Position numbers and translations under genes: made by a program. From Kluyvera genomosp. 3 (GTDB lineage Bacteria; Pseudomonadota; Gammaproteobacteria; Enterobacterales; Enterobacteriaceae): DNA of 64,000 bases. The stretch's first letter is position 1; each line of letters begins with the position of its first letter. The stretch spans positions 3,442,645-3,506,644 of the forward strand of contig CP022114.1 of NCBI GenBank assembly GCA_002211745.1, written 5' to 3'. The notes below the pieces were generated by a model, which saw only the letters and a list, made by a program, of their open reading frames with translations, was not told where the DNA came from and ran no database searches. Shown here in pieces: positions 1 through 12,849 of this stretch.

Positions 1-45
1 CAATTGATTAAAAGTCAACTGCTCTACCAACTGAGCTAACGACCC
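1..45 (-). tRNA. tRNA-Lys (UUU), 3' part cut by window edge
   Basis: These 45 bases are identical to the 5' half and anticodon arm of the complete tRNA-Lys at 150-225, read on the minus strand. The window edge removes the T arm and CCA end. Because the gene is on the minus strand, the part present is the 5' half with the TTT anticodon. Confidence 0.95.
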
Positions 46-47
46 GG

Positions 48-123
48 TGGTGGGTGATGACGGGATCGAACCGCCGACCCCCTCCTTGTAAGGGAGGTGC
101 TCTCCCAGCTGAGCTAATCACCC
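48..123 (-). tRNA. tRNA-Val (UAC)
   Basis: A complete 76-nt tRNA on the minus strand that starts GGGTGATTAGCTC, has the anticodon TAC in a CCTTACAAGG-type loop, carries the GGTTCGATCC T arm and ends in an encoded CCA. It lies between two tRNA-Lys genes, as in the lysT-valT-lysW array that follows cpoB in enterobacteria. The two-base gap to the first tRNA-Lys fits processing from one precursor. Confidence 0.97.
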
Positions 124-149
124 GATACTACGCTGGATACTACTTTAAG

Positions 150-225
150 TGGTGGGTCGTGCAGGATTCGAACCTGCGACCAATTGATTAAAAGTCAACT
201 GCTCTACCAACTGAGCTAACGACCC
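150..225 (-). tRNA. tRNA-Lys (UUU)
   Basis: A complete 76-nt tRNA on the minus strand that begins GGGTCGTTAGCTC, with anticodon TTT and an encoded CCA end. It is the first tRNA downstream of cpoB and is probably the first of a Lys-Val-Lys array continuing past the left edge. Confidence 0.97.
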
Positions 226-350
226 ACTTTTTTCGCCACTTTCAGGATGTTTGATATCCCTTGGCAACGGCGGCATATATTACTGAATTCAGAATTCTGC
301 GCAACAAAAATTTCGACAAAGATCACTTAACTGCTTATGTTTCATGCGGC

Positions 351-380
351 AAGACCAGAAATAACACGATTTCTGGTCTT
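351..380 (-). terminator. hairpin downstream of cpoB
   Basis: A perfect 12-bp inverted repeat (AAGACCAGAAAT / ATTTCTGGTCTT) with a 6-nt loop lies 10 bases past the cpoB stop. No T-run follows directly, so it may be a weak terminator or a 3'-end-stabilising structure for the tol-pal mRNA before the tRNA array. Confidence 0.6.
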
Positions 381-390
381 ACTTCACGCA

Positions 391-1187
391 TCACAGCCCG
401 CTAAGACGTTTTTGCGCCTGCTTCGCACCGTCGGTACCTGGGTATTTGCTGACAACCTGCTGATATACCGCTTTCGCTTTTGCGGTATCGCCTTTGTCCT
501 GCATGATCACCCCGACCTTAAACATCGCATCCGCCGCCTTAGGCGACTTCGGGTAGTTTTTCACCACCGACGCAAAGTAGTACGCCGCATCATCTTTTTT
601 ACCCTTGTTGTAATTCAGCTGACCCAGCCAGTAGTTGGCATTGGGCTGATAGGTAGAATCAGGGTATTTTTTGATGAAATTCTGAAACGCCACAATCGCA
701 TCATCCTGGCGAGAACTGTCCTTCACCAGCGCGATCGCCGCGTTGTAATCGGTATTCGCATCGCCCGTTTGCGCCGGAACGCCAGACGAAGCGGTATTTC
801 CGCCCGCTGGCGCTGACGTCGCCGCTGCCGCATTGCTTTGGTCACCCGAAGCTGGCTGCGCCGGTGTCGCACCGCTGCCGCCGTTCAGGCTATCAATTTG
901 CAGCATGATCTGCTTTTGACGATCCATCACCTGATTCAGCTGGTACTGACTTTCCTGGATCTGTCCACGGAGGGCATCAATATCAGACTGGTTATCGGAG
1001 AGTTGTTGCTGGAGTTGGGTCAAAAGTTGACTGTGAGCATTGGAAATACGCTCGAGTTGAGTGACGCGGTCTTCGACCGAGCCTGAGCCGACACTACTGA
1101 TTGGCGCCTGAGCAAAAGCGGCCCAGGGGCCGCTATGCCAACCAGTAACGACAGACTCATTAAATGATGTCTGAAGTTACTGCTCAT
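391..1187 (-). CDS. cpoB: CpoB, cell division coordinator / Tol-associated TPR protein
   Basis: Periplasmic protein that links PBP1B-driven septal peptidoglycan synthesis with Tol-Pal constriction. The chosen ATG at 1187 gives an N-terminal signal peptide (SNFRHHLMSLSLLVGIAA...), then a coiled-coil trimerisation region rich in Gln/Leu, a low-complexity Ala/Ser/Gly linker, and C-terminal TPR repeats (from about residue 140) ending KRLSGL. One base is missing from the C-run near 1127 (five C read as four), so the signal peptide is out of frame with the rest. With the base restored the length is 265 aa, normal for the family. The start lies 9 bp behind the pal stop: last gene of the tol-pal operon. 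Confidence 0.93.
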
Positions 1188-1196
1188 GCAATTCTC

Positions 1197-1742
<546 letters not shown>

Positions 1743-1752
1743 TTAATTATTA

Positions 1753-3045
1753 TCACAGATACGGCGACCAGGCAGGGAATTTAACCTGTCCATCAGTTGC
1801 CGGAAGACGCGCTTTGAAACGCCCATCTGTAGAAACCAAATTCAGCACGGATCCCATCCCCTGAGAAGAGCTGTAGATTACCATAGTGCCGTTAGGTGCC
1901 AGACTTGGCGTTTCGTCTAAAAACGTTGATGACAGAACCTGTACACCACCCGCTTCCAGATCTTGCTTAGCAATGTGCTGCTGACCGTTGGCCGAGCTAA
2001 CCATTACCATAAACTTGCCGTCGCTGCTGACGTCAGCATCCTGGTTCTGCGAACCTTCCCAGGTAATACGCTGCGGAGCACCGCCGTTAACATTCACTTT
2101 ATACACCTGCGGACGACCGGCCTGGTCAGAGGTGAAGGCCAGGTTCTGGCTGTCCGGGAACCAGGTTGGTTCAGTGTTGTTGCTGCGACCGTTGGTCACC
2201 TGACGAATCTGGCCGGAGCCAAGGTCCATCACGTACAGGTTCAGGCTACCGGTTTTCGACAGGGCGAACGCCAGTTTAGAACCGTCCGGCGAGAATGCCG
2301 GCGCACCGTTGTGCTGCGGGAACGACGCAATCTGACGCACCGCACCGTTTGCCAGCGTCTGTACGACCAGCGCTGAACGACCGCTTTCGAAGGTCACATA
2401 GGCCAGTTTAGAGCCGTCCGGAGACCATGCCGGAGACATCAGCGGCTGCGGAGAACGGTGGACCACAAACTGGTTGTAGCCGTCGTAGTCAGAAACGCGC
2501 AGTTCATACGGGAACTGGCCGCCGTTGGTCTGCACCACGTAGGCGATACGGGTACGGAACGCGCCTTTAATGCTGGTCAGTTTTTCGAACACTTCGTCAC
2601 TGGCAGTATGGCCCGCGTAACGCAGCCACTGCTTGTTCACCTTATAGGTGTTCTGTGCCAGAACGGTACCTGGCGCACCGCCGGTATCAACCAGCTGATA
2701 GGAAACGTTATAGCTACCGTCGGCGTTCGGGCTAACCTGACCGACAACCACGGCATCAATACCCAGCGCAGACCATGCGGCCGGCTGAACTTCCTGCGCG
2801 CTGCCCGGCTGCTGCGGCAGACGAGAGCGGTCTAATGGGTTGAATTTCCCGCTGTTACGCAGGTCGGCGCCAACAATGCCGCCGATATCTTCAGGCGCGG
2901 CACCCGGCCCGGCCCACTGGAACGGAACGACGCCAATCGGACGCGCCGAGTCCACCCCTTGGGTGATCTCGATACGTACTTCTGCGTGCAGCACCGCTGC
3001 CCACAGCATCAGAAAACCAAATGCTACTCGTAATGCCTGCTTCAT
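1753..3045 (-). CDS. tolB: TolB, Tol-Pal periplasmic beta-propeller protein
   Basis: Intact, 430 aa. Signal peptide ([21 protein letters not shown]), an N-terminal D1/D2 domain, then a six-bladed beta-propeller seen as repeated SPDGSKLA(Y/F)-type motifs between about residues 200 and 400. It binds Pal with the propeller and TolA with its N-terminus. Two adjacent ATGs exist; the second (3045) is better spaced from the GGGAG ribosome-binding site. A gap of about 130 bp separates it from tolA. Confidence 0.97.
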   Translation of the reverse strand: MKQALRVAFGFLMLWAAVLHAEVRIEITQGVDSARPIGVVPFQWAGPGAAPEDIGGIVGADLRNSGKFNPLDRSRLPQQPGSAQEVQPAAWSALGIDAVVVGQVSPNADGSYNVSYQLVDTGGAPGTVLAQNTYKVNKQWLRYAGHTASDEVFEKLTSIKGAFRTRIAYVVQTNGGQFPYELRVSDYDGYNQFVVHRSPQPLMSPAWSPDGSKLAYVTFESGRSALVVQTLANGAVRQIASFPQHNGAPAFSPDGSKLAFALSKTGSLNLYVMDLGSGQIRQVTNGRSNNTEPTWFPDSQNLAFTSDQAGRPQVYKVNVNGGAPQRITWEGSQNQDADVSSDGKFMVMVSSANGQQHIAKQDLEAGGVQVLSSTFLDETPSLAPNGTMVIYSSSQGMGSVLNLVSTDGRFKARLPATDGQVKFPAWSPYL

Positions 3046-3177
3046 CATTTCTCCCTTATCCAGGCGGAAAGCCCACGATAATTTAGCAGAATGTTAACAA
3101 ACTAAAATACACAAAACTACCAAAACCCTGCGACGATCCCGCCTTTATTTTTCGCGTACTGCGGCGAAAAATAATCT

Positions 3178-4437
3178 TTATGGCTTGAAGTCCAGCGGCG
3201 CATTTTTAAAGGTCTGCCAGACCGCTTGTGACGGCGGTTTCGGGAACTTAGTCATCCGGTTAGTTGCCGCCAGCATCTGCTGACAGAACGCCGCATCACC
3301 ACCTTCCTGCTTCACGCTCAGCACCGTACCATCTTCTGCCAGGTTCACGCGCAGCGTACAGGTCTTCCCTTTATAGGTATCCCAGTCGTACAGGTGACCT
3401 TTAATCGCCGCCTGAACCTGCGCAATATAGGACGCAATTTCAGCCTGCGATGCCCCACCCTGCCCAGCTTTGTTACCTTTAGCAGGAGAAGAGCCACCGG
3501 CGCTACCGCTGGTGCTGCCTTTCGGCGCATTCTTACCTGAGCTTAAGTCGCCTAACAGATCGTCAACGCCAGAAGCGGCGGCTGCTTTTTCCGCGGCGGC
3601 CTTTTTGGCAGCGGCGGCTTTTTCCGCAGCAGCTTTCTTGTCTGCTGCCGCTTTAGCCGCTGCTGCTGCCTTATCGGCAGCCGCTTTTTCCGCAGCGGCG
3701 GCAGCTTTCTCTGCGGCTGCTTTTTCAGCAGCAGCGGCCTTCTCGGCGGCGGCTTTTTCTGCGGCAGCCTTTTTCGCGGCTTCCGCAGCGGCTTTCTTCT
3801 CCGCATCGGCAGCGGCTTTCGCAGCGGCCGCTTCAGCAACTTTCTTCGCATCAGCTGCGGCTTTAGCGGCCTCGGCTTCCGCTTTCTTCTGCGCGTCAGC
3901 GGCGGCTTTCTTCGCCGCTTCCGCAGCCGCTTTCGCCTGCGCATCGGCTTTTGCTTTCGCATCCGCAGCGGCTTTCACTGCCGCTTCCGCGGCCGCTTTC
4001 GCCTGCGCGTCGGCTTTCGCTTTGGCATCAGCGGCGGCTTTGGCTGCCGCTTCTTCCGCCTGTTTTTGCTGTTCCTGGGCTTGCTTCGCCGCTTCCTGGG
4101 CCTGTAAACGCTCTTTTTCCAGCGCTTTTAAACGTTCCTGTTCCGCAGCCTGTTTCTCTCGCAGCTCTTCAGCCTGCTGCTGGGCCTGTTTCTCACGCTG
4201 CTCTTGCGCGCGTTTCGAACTGGCCTGCTGCTGCTGTTGACGATTATAGTTGTCGACGACCGCACCCGGATCGACCATGACTGCGTCGATGGACGAACCG
4301 CCGCCACCGCCAGCCGCAGCGTCTAAATGCTCATCGAACGAACTCCAGATCAGCGCTGCAAACAAAATCACGTGCAGCACTGCTGAAATAATTATCGCTC
4401 GTTTAAGCTTGTCGTTTTGTTCGGTTGCCTTTGACAC
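3178..4437 (-). CDS. tolA: TolA, inner-membrane spanning Tol protein
   Basis: Intact, 419 aa, GTG start. A single membrane anchor (residues about 14-34, IIISAVLHVILFAALIW) is followed by a Gly-rich hinge, a very long Ala/Lys/Glu/Gln helix (domain II, about residues 65-290) that crosses the periplasm, a Gly/Ser hinge, and the globular domain III (CTLRVNLAEDGTVLSVKQEG...) that contacts TolB and is used by colicins and filamentous phages. It couples the TolQR proton motor to Pal. Domain II contains a near-perfect tandem duplication of about 22 residues. The mirror-image Ala-rich frame on the plus strand is a shadow of this composition. Confidence 0.97.
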   Translation of the reverse strand: MSKATEQNDKLKRAIIISAVLHVILFAALIWSSFDEHLDAAAGGGGGSSIDAVMVDPGAVVDNYNRQQQQQASSKRAQEQREKQAQQQAEELREKQAAEQERLKALEKERLQAQEAAKQAQEQQKQAEEAAAKAAADAKAKADAQAKAAAEAAVKAAADAKAKADAQAKAAAEAAKKAAADAQKKAEAEAAKAAADAKKVAEAAAAKAAADAEKKAAAEAAKKAAAEKAAAEKAAAAEKAAAEKAAAAAEKAAADKAAAAAKAAADKKAAAEKAAAAKKAAAEKAAAASGVDDLLGDLSSGKNAPKGSTSGSAGGSSPAKGNKAGQGGASQAEIASYIAQVQAAIKGHLYDWDTYKGKTCTLRVNLAEDGTVLSVKQEGGDAAFCQQMLAATNRMTKFPKPPSQAVWQTFKNAPLDFKP

Positions 4438-4531
4438 TCTCGGTTCCCAAAAACTGTTCCCCCGTTACTCTACAACACACGATGTGGGCCGTTGCCGACC
4501 CACACCCTGCGCTGGTGCGGCATGTCAGCGG

Positions 4532-6062
<1,531 letters not shown>

Positions 6063-6208
6063 TTTACGTCCCAGTAATGCAAAAAATTTTTTGGGTTTTT
6101 GAACTTCGCTACTATACGCGCGGGAATGATGGTTTGGAATGGGGAGAAGTAAACGGAGAGTAAATTTTTATGGGCTCGTGCAAGCCCATTGTCTTCGGAT
6201 GAAAATTT

Positions 6209-6504
6209 TCAGCGGTAAAAGAAGAAAATCAGCCCTGCAAATAACACCAGATCGGCGATAAGCGGACAAAAAATCCCCTGCCAGTGAATCGACCGCAGGC
6301 GGAAGCCCACCCCGTGAATCACGCCCGCGCACACGGACCACATCAGCAGAAACCCATGCCAGATTTCCAGCTCGCTGGTCTTCGCCGCAAAACGCGACGG
6401 ATCCCAGAAAATGCAGCCTGCCAGCAGCAGGGCCATAACAAGGGAAAGCGCCCGCAGGGGCGCTTGTCCATTATCGCGTACAACATTGCGATAACATTTT
6501 TCAT
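6209..6504 (-). CDS. ybgE: YbgE, cyd operon inner-membrane protein (one frame error)
   Basis: Small membrane protein always found behind cydABX; its function is unclear. The natural start is ATG at 6504 (MKNVIAMLYAIMDKRP), overlapping the cydX stop by one base (TGATG). One C is missing in the run at 6457-6460, which puts this N-terminus out of frame with LRALSLVMALLLAGC...; the repaired length is 98 aa, close to the usual 97. Three hydrophobic stretches are visible. An alternative GTG upstream gives an in-frame protein, but its first 20 residues do not resemble the family. Confidence 0.88.
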
Positions 6505-6617
6505 CAGTGCTTTTCTTCACCCGCGTTGGTCGCTTCGACGTGCTCTAACGCCAGCGCGGTGATCACGCCGAATGCACAGGCAAGAAGCGTTCCCAAAATC
6601 CATGCGAAATACCACAT
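6504..6617 (-). CDS. cydX: CydX, small subunit of cytochrome bd-I
   Basis: 37 aa, MWYFAWILGTLLACAFGV... with one membrane helix and an acidic/basic tail (EEKH). It stabilises the haem groups of the CydAB oxidase. It sits 14 bp after cydB and overlaps ybgE by one base. Confidence 0.95.
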   Translation of the reverse strand: MWYFAWILGTLLACAFGVITALALEHVEATNAGEEKH

Positions 6618-6631
6618 ATTCAGCTCCTTAC

Positions 6632-7769
6632 TTAGTACAGAGAGTGGGTGTTACGTTCGATGTCTTCTTTGGTAATGCGACCGAACATTTTCCAGTAACA
6701 CCAGGTGGTGTAGGCCAGAATAATCGGTACGAAGACAATCGCAACATAGGTCATCAGGTTCAGCGTCAACTGGCTGGAGGTCGCATCCCACATGGTCAGG
6801 CTCGCGTTCATCATTGTGCTGGAAGGCATAATGAACGGGAACATAGCAATACCCGCGGTCAGGATGATGCACGCCAGCGTCAGTGAGGAGAACAGGAACG
6901 CCCATGCCCCTTTGTCCGCTTTGGTGCTAACAATCGTCAGCAGCGGCAGCACTACGCCCAGAGCAGGAATAGCCCACAGCGCCGGCATGTTGTTGAAGTT
7001 CACCATCCATGCACCCGCTTCACGCGCCACTTCTTTGGTCAGCGGGTTAGACGGGCCGGTATGATCCAGCACCGATTTCACCACATAACCATCAATGCCG
7101 TAGTAAACCCACACGCCTGCCAGTGCAAAGCAGACCAACGTGACCAGCGCTGCCACCATTGAGACGGAGCGGGTACGCAGGTGCAGTTCGCCCACGGTAC
7201 GCATTTGCAGATAGGTTGCGCCTTGCGTCAGGATCATCCCCACGCTGACGATACCTGCCAGCAGACCAAACGGGTTCAGCAGCTGGAAGAAGTTGCCGGT
7301 GTAGTACAGACGCAGGTACTCATCAATGTGGAACGGTACGCCCTGCAGCAGGTTACCAAACGCCACGCCAATGACCAGCGGCGGCACGAAGCTGCCGACA
7401 AAGATGCCCAGTCCCACATGTTGCGCCAGCGGGTATCTTCAATCTTCGAACGGTAGTCAAAGCCAACCGGACGGAAGAACAAAGAGGCCAGCACCAGAAT
7501 CATCGCCACGTAGAAACCGGAGAACGCAGCCGCATACACCATCGGCCAGGCGGCGAACAGCGCGCCACCCGCGGTGATGAGCCACACCTGGTTTCCGTCC
7601 CAGTGCGGGCAATGGCGTTAATCATGATTCGACGCTCGGTGTCGTTACGACCGAGGAAGCGGGTGAGCATGCCCACCCCCATATCGAAACCATCGGCGAC
7701 GGCAAAACCAATCAGCAGAATGCCAATCAGTAGCCACCAGATAAAACGCAATACTTCATAATCGATCAT
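6632..7769 (-). CDS. cydB: CydB, cytochrome bd-I ubiquinol oxidase subunit II (two frame errors)
   Basis: Polytopic inner-membrane subunit of the high-affinity quinol oxidase. Begins [21 protein letters not shown] and ends [16 protein letters not shown]. Bases are missing near 7608 (INAIAPHWDGNQ, CCCC to CCC) and near 7408 (WDWGIFVGS, GGGG to GGG). With both restored the length is 379 aa, exactly the usual size. It follows cydA by 15 bp. Confidence 0.95.
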
Positions 7770-7784
7770 TTGACGACTCCTGTC

Positions 7785-9353
7785 TTAGCGTGCCGACTGA
7801 ATAGCCGCAGAGGACTGTTCAAAGTGATAGCGACCGGTTTTCAGGCTGCTTGGTCCTTTACGGGCAAATTTGAACATCAGGAACAGTTCAGCCACCAGGA
7901 ACAGCGTATACAAACCACAGATCAGCACCATCGAGAAGATCAGGTCGCCAGCAGTCAGCGACGAGTTGGCAACCGCCGTTGGCAATACTTCACCGATTGC
8001 CCACGGCTGACGGCCATATTCGGCAACAAACCAGCCCGCTTCAACGGCAATCCATGGCAGAGGCAAGCCGTAGAACGCCGCGCGCAGCAGCCATTTTTTC
8101 TCGCCGATACGGTTACGAATCACCGTCCAGAAGGAAGCGCCGATAATCAACAGCATCAGCACACCGCACGCCACCATGATACGGAAGGCGAAGTACAGCG
8201 GCGCAACGCGTGGAATAGAGTCTTTCGTCGCTTTCTGAATCTGCTCTTCCGTCGCATCAGCCACGTTAGGCGTATAGCGTTTCAGCAGCAGGCCATAACC
8301 CAGATCTTTTTTCACGTCGTTGAATTGCGCGCGTACCGCCGGATCGGTTGCGCCAGAGCGCAGCTGTTCAAGCAGGGAGTACGCTTTCATCCCGTTACGG
8401 ATACGCTCTTCGTGCTGCACCAGCAGATCTTTCAGGCCGGTAACCTGCTTGTCGACGGAACGTGTCGCGATGATGCCCAGCGCATAAGGAATTTGAATGG
8501 AGAAATGGTTCTCCTGCGCATCCTGGTCCGGAATACCAAACAGCGTAAAGGCAGCGGGTGCCGGCTGGGTTTCCCACTCGGCTTCAATCGCGGCGAGTTT
8601 GGTTTTCTGTACGTCGCCCATTTCGTAGCCGGATTCATCACCCAGTACGATAACGGAGAGGATGGCGGCCATACCAAAGCTGGCGGCAATCGCAAAGGAG
8701 CGTTTTGCAAAGGCGAAGTCACGGCCTTTGAGCATGTACCAGGAGCTGATGGCAAGGATAAACATCGCGCCGGTGACGTAGCCAGACGCCACGGTGTGAA
8801 CGAATTTCACCTGTGCGACCGGGTTCAGGACCAGCTCGGAGAAGCTGACCATTTCCATGCGCATGGTTTCGAAGTTGAAGTCCGAAGCAATCGGGTTCTG
8901 CATCCAGCCGTTGGCGACCAGAATCCACAGCGCGGAGAGGTTGGAGCCAAGCGCCACCAGCCAAGTGACGGCCATGTGCTGAACTTTACCCAGACGATCC
9001 CAACCGAAGAAGAACAGACCTACAAAGGTAGATTCGAGGAAGAAGGCCATCAGACCTTCGATGGCCAGCGGCGCACCGAAGATATCGCCCACGTAGTGGG
9101 AGTAATAAGACCAGTTGGTCCCGAACTGGAACTCCATGGTCAGACCGGTAGCCACACCCAGCGCAAAGTTGATACCAAACAACTTGCCCCAGAACTTGGT
9201 CATATCTTTATAAATCTGTTTGCCGGAAAGGACGTAGACCGTTTCCATGATTGCCAGCAGGAACGCCATACCCAGCGTCAGCGGTACAAACAGGAAGTGG
9301 TACATCGCGGTCAAGGCAAACTGTAAGCGCGACAGTTCGACTATATCTAACAT
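7785..9353 (-). CDS. cydA: CydA, cytochrome bd-I ubiquinol oxidase subunit I
   Basis: Intact, 522 aa from [19 protein letters not shown]; the haem b595 ligand His19 is present, and the long periplasmic Q-loop that binds ubiquinol runs roughly from residue 255 to 390. It reduces O2 to water under low oxygen and builds proton motive force without pumping. In-frame starts further upstream add about 45 residues unlike any CydA and are rejected. FNR and ArcA-like sites lie 350-400 bp upstream. Confidence 0.98.
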   Translation of the reverse strand: MLDIVELSRLQFALTAMYHFLFVPLTLGMAFLLAIMETVYVLSGKQIYKDMTKFWGKLFGINFALGVATGLTMEFQFGTNWSYYSHYVGDIFGAPLAIEGLMAFFLESTFVGLFFFGWDRLGKVQHMAVTWLVALGSNLSALWILVANGWMQNPIASDFNFETMRMEMVSFSELVLNPVAQVKFVHTVASGYVTGAMFILAISSWYMLKGRDFAFAKRSFAIAASFGMAAILSVIVLGDESGYEMGDVQKTKLAAIEAEWETQPAPAAFTLFGIPDQDAQENHFSIQIPYALGIIATRSVDKQVTGLKDLLVQHEERIRNGMKAYSLLEQLRSGATDPAVRAQFNDVKKDLGYGLLLKRYTPNVADATEEQIQKATKDSIPRVAPLYFAFRIMVACGVLMLLIIGASFWTVIRNRIGEKKWLLRAAFYGLPLPWIAVEAGWFVAEYGRQPWAIGEVLPTAVANSSLTAGDLIFSMVLICGLYTLFLVAELFLMFKFARKGPSSLKTGRYHFEQSSAAIQSAR

Positions 9354-10159
9354 CATGACTCCTTGCTCATCGCATGAAGACTCCGAGAATGAACCCGTTA
9401 CCCGGGATTCAAACACATGCCCCAATACAAATTTATTTGTTACCCGCCAGGTTGCGATTTCATCCTGAGAGGAAATCATCATCAGCAAAGGTTACAAATA
9501 CGTTAATAAAAAACCCAAATTGATCCCTCGAATATATTACGCCGTAATAACCCTACAATAAACAGGTTTTTGCTGAACTGTCTTTACGTTTTACGGCGTT
9601 GATCAATATATAGCGGAAGGGGTACTTTTCATCCAGTTTGATGCCGAGCAATTAAACGCTTTTTTGCCAATATTTCCAAGCTCTGAGCATTGATATAAAT
9701 CAATATTTACGCTCAATGTTGAATATATGTTTCCACGATTAAACTATGTAGATTGAATGTTAAATTAATGTTTGATTAATGAACTCTGTGGTTAGCCAAA
9801 AGATTTATATGAGAATTATAGGTAATAATATTTAACTTCATCGCCATCGATAAAAAAATGCTGCTAAACCATGATAATGTTAGTCGGTTCACAGTAATTT
9901 TTCGCTAGCACGTATTTCGGTATTTCCTGGTGAATCCTACTTTCCCCCTCCCTGCCCTCCCGGCTACGCATAAATTCAATCTATTAATTCATACGCACTT
10001 TAAATGATTGTTAAAAATAATAAATATTGGAATAGTCACTCTACCTTACCAATCTCAATCCGGTCTCCTCTTCCTCGCTAACGCGAAAGAATAGGCGGAG
10101 GGTACATCGAGTGGCTTTACCAGCGGGAATTTGCTACAAGCGGGGCTTAGCGTGAGGTT
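9354..10159. other. gene-free region between cydA and mngB
   Basis: About 800 bp, AT-rich between 9480 and 10060, with no credible coding frame on either strand. The part nearest cydA (9540-9790) holds FNR- and ArcA-like sites. The rest (9790-10159) shows nothing I can name. A long multi-promoter leader is known for cydA in E. coli, which fits this length. Confidence 0.7.
9690..9703 (-). promoter_or_regulatory. FNR site upstream of cydA
   Basis: TTGATATAAATCAA matches the FNR consensus TTGAT-N4-ATCAA without mismatch. A partial second match (TTGATCAATAT) is at 9599-9609. At 9759-9778 the TGTTAAATTAATGTTTGATT stretch resembles ArcA boxes (GTTAATTAAATGTTA-type). In E. coli FNR represses and ArcA activates cydAB. 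Confidence 0.8.
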
Positions 10160-10187
10160 GCAATAAGCGCCCGACGGCGCTTATTGC
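10160..10187 (-). terminator. terminator after mngB
   Basis: Perfect 12-bp stem GCAATAAGCGCC / GGCGCTTATTGC with a 4-nt loop, starting 6 bases past the mngB stop. There is no long T-run in either direction, so efficiency is uncertain. Confidence 0.75.
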
Positions 10188-10193
10188 GTAGTA

Positions 10194-12825
10194 TCAAGCT
10201 AGCTTAAGGCTGAAGGTGCGGGACTGACACGGCCGGAAAACGGTAGTGCTGTCCGGGGCCGCCTCCTGCTCGCCGTACGGTTTTTCATCCATTCCGGTTT
10301 CATGACACTGGATAACGCGGCGGCTATACGAAACCGCCGCCTCGCAGGATACGCTATCGGAAGGGTTGAACAGCCGCAAAATAAGCTCATCGCGATCTTC
10401 CGCTTTTTTCAATGCGCTAAGCTGGCAGCCAACCGGTGACATGCTTAACAGGCTATAGCTATCGGGTACGGTGAAATCGGCTTTGTTCAGCTTCATCGCA
10501 TCCCATGGAATTTTGTTATAGCACTGAATAGGGGTAAGCCAGGCCCGCGCCTGCTGTGCCACCCGGCATTAAGTGGGGTCCCGCTGTAGCTGAACAGGCT
10601 GAAGCGACAATGTAACGCGCCGCGCATCTGGGAATCAGTGACCGGTAGTTTGATCCCTGAAGGGCGGCCAGGGCGCAGTAATAAATCCTCTTTGCCCAGT
10701 AAACCCACGCCGCGCATCAGCGTTAAAGCGAAGGTTTTTTTCTCCTCGCCAATCACTTCAAATTCCCGTAGCCCTTCGCTAAACAGTGCAAGACCGTTAC
10801 GTCCTTCCTGCAAGGCCGCGTAATTCAGCAGGTTCCAGACCGGCACTGGCGCTTCCTTCCAGCCCTCCGCCTGCCAGTTCGCCATCGCGTCATCGCGTAC
10901 CGGACGCACGACGGTGCCAAACTGGGTGTCGGCCAGCACCTCCTCGGTACAGAACGGCGTTGGGATCAGCACGCGCACGCGGTGGTCGTCGGCCTGATTA
11001 TCGAGGCGGACTTCCACGTCAATACGACGGGTGTTATGGCTGAGCGTGACCGCTATTTCTACCCCAGCTCACCATTGCGCTGACGCGCCGTGCGTTCGCT
11101 CAGGTTAGCGGGGACCGACATACGATAACGAATCACGGCGCGGCTTTGCCAGGCGTCGTGAATGACCTCATGTTCAAACGCTGTCCCGGCCGAAGTAAGC
11201 AGCCACTCTTCCCGTGAGGGCGAGTAATCATACTCATCGCCGTCATCAGCGCCCTCTTCTATCTCCAGCACGCGTTGATAAACAATGCCCGAGTCTTTAT
11301 CGCGTAGCTGCAAGGTCCCGTCGTCGTTGAGGTCGATCTGCCAGAAGGCATTTTCCAGCAGCGCCTCGGTTGGGGCGGCGGCCGGCACCTGGTTACCCGC
11401 CGCATTCGGCTCGATATACAACGTGCAATAGCCCATCGATGGCAGAATCTGTTTAAGCTGGATGTCGTACTCCATAAACGGCTCATAGTTACCGTAATGG
11501 ACAATCTGGCGATCAATCAGCCCTGGGTCGAGTTCCCGCGCCGCGCAAATAAAGTAGGGGATCTCATGCCCTTTATTGTCCAGCAGCCGGAACTGGCTCG
11601 CACGCAGGCGAATCGTGGTGTTGATCACCTCTTCGCGCGGCCACGGCATCAGGTTAAACATGACCAGCTTGTCGTCCTCGCTGTGCGCCATATTGTCCGT
11701 TATCTTGCGCAGGTAGAAACGAATCAGGTTATCGGCCATGTCTTCAGCGAGAATAAAGCGCGAGACAATTTCACGATGAACCTTGTCGCTACAGCAGCAG
11801 CCAATACTGTCGTGAGCGTGGTTTTTTAAGATCTCTTTCCACATTTTCTCCAGCAGGCCATGGTGATATTCAAAGCCCAGGCTCCAGGCAAGCGTCGCCA
11901 GCGGCTCCAGCAGGTTGATGATTTTATTCTCAATGCGCGCATGGGCGATTTTGATATCCATGCGCGTGGAACCGATAGTGCGGTGTACGCGCATGTATTT
12001 GCCGTCGATGAACTCGCCATGGAGCGTCGCCAGCTCATCACGATGAGCCTCAATTTGCTCAAACACCTCTTCGAAGCGGCTCATCACAAACTGTCGCTGC
12101 GGGTAGATTTCCCGCAGTTTATCCATCACCGCAAAGATGTTTTGCTGTAGCGGCATCTGGTCATGGCCGTTCGGGAGCAAAATCTCTTTGGTCACCGAGG
12201 CTTTTTCCAGCACCTCAAAGTAGTTGTCGAGGCGTTTACGCAGCCCGGCTTCATCCTCCGGTAAGTACTTACCAATCGCGTAGCCCAACGGCAGCACCTG
12301 AGCGGCAACTTCACTGCCGTCCTGGCTTTGCCATAAAAACTCGGTCTTATCGGTACCGTGGCGCTCTGAACAACCACGCCAGAACATCGCGCGGGTGATG
12401 CCAAAGCCGTTATAAATGTGCGGTAGCTGCCCGGACATACCAAACGAGTCGGGAAGGTAACCAATCTTCATCGGTTCGCCAAATGCCATACAGTCGTGGA
12501 TGCCGTACATCAGATTACGGACAATGGATTCACCCGAAACGATAGTGGTATCCGTTTGCGTATACCATGGCCCAATAATCAGTTTTCCGGCCTGGACAAG
12601 CGACTTAACGCGCTGCCGATTTTCCGGTTTAACGGCAAAATAGTCCTCCAGTACCGCCGTTTGCCCATCCAGGACGTAGTATTTATAGTCGGCATCCTGC
12701 TCAAGACGCGTGAGGATCTCTTCCATATTGTTGACCAGTAAAATACGCGACTCTTCCGTCGTGAAATACCACTCTCGATCCCAGTGCATATGCGGCGTTA
12801 TGTGAACGCGAGATACTGCTTTCAT
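10194..12825 (-). CDS. mngB: MngB, mannosylglycerate hydrolase (GH38) (two frame errors)
   Basis: Cytoplasmic alpha-mannosidase that splits 6-phospho-mannosyl-glycerate, delivered by MngA, into mannose 6-phosphate and glycerate. N-terminus [22 protein letters not shown] contains the GH38 metal-binding HxHWDREW motif; the nucleophile Asp lies in [13 protein letters not shown]. Bases are missing near 11063 (GELGVEIAV, GGGGG to GGGG) and near 10563 (LNAGVAQQA, GGGG to GGG). The repaired length is 877 aa, the E. coli length. It follows mngA by 24 bp. Confidence 0.93.
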
Positions 12826-12849
12826 CTTCGTTTCCTGTTTAATCAGTGC

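Noticed and set aside
1-225. Prophage attachment site in the tRNA cluster
   Set aside because: The tRNA-Lys repeats are whole genes of a normal Lys-Val-Lys array; no integrase or partial tRNA duplication is visible.
3550-4050. Possible CRISPR-like or tandem-repeat array
   Set aside because: The periodicity is that of Ala-rich codons in TolA; there are no constant repeats with unique spacers and the frame is open throughout. I saw no CRISPR array in the window.
3470-4240. 256-residue Ala/Ser/Phe-rich frame on the plus strand
   Set aside because: It is the antisense shadow of the Ala/Lys/Glu-rich helix of TolA; composition follows from the complementary codons and there is no start context or homology.
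7770-9326. 518-residue plus-strand open frame opposite cydA
   Set aside because: Antisense to an intact, fully recognisable cydA; long antisense frames are common opposite GC-rich genes with few TTA/CTA/TCA codons.
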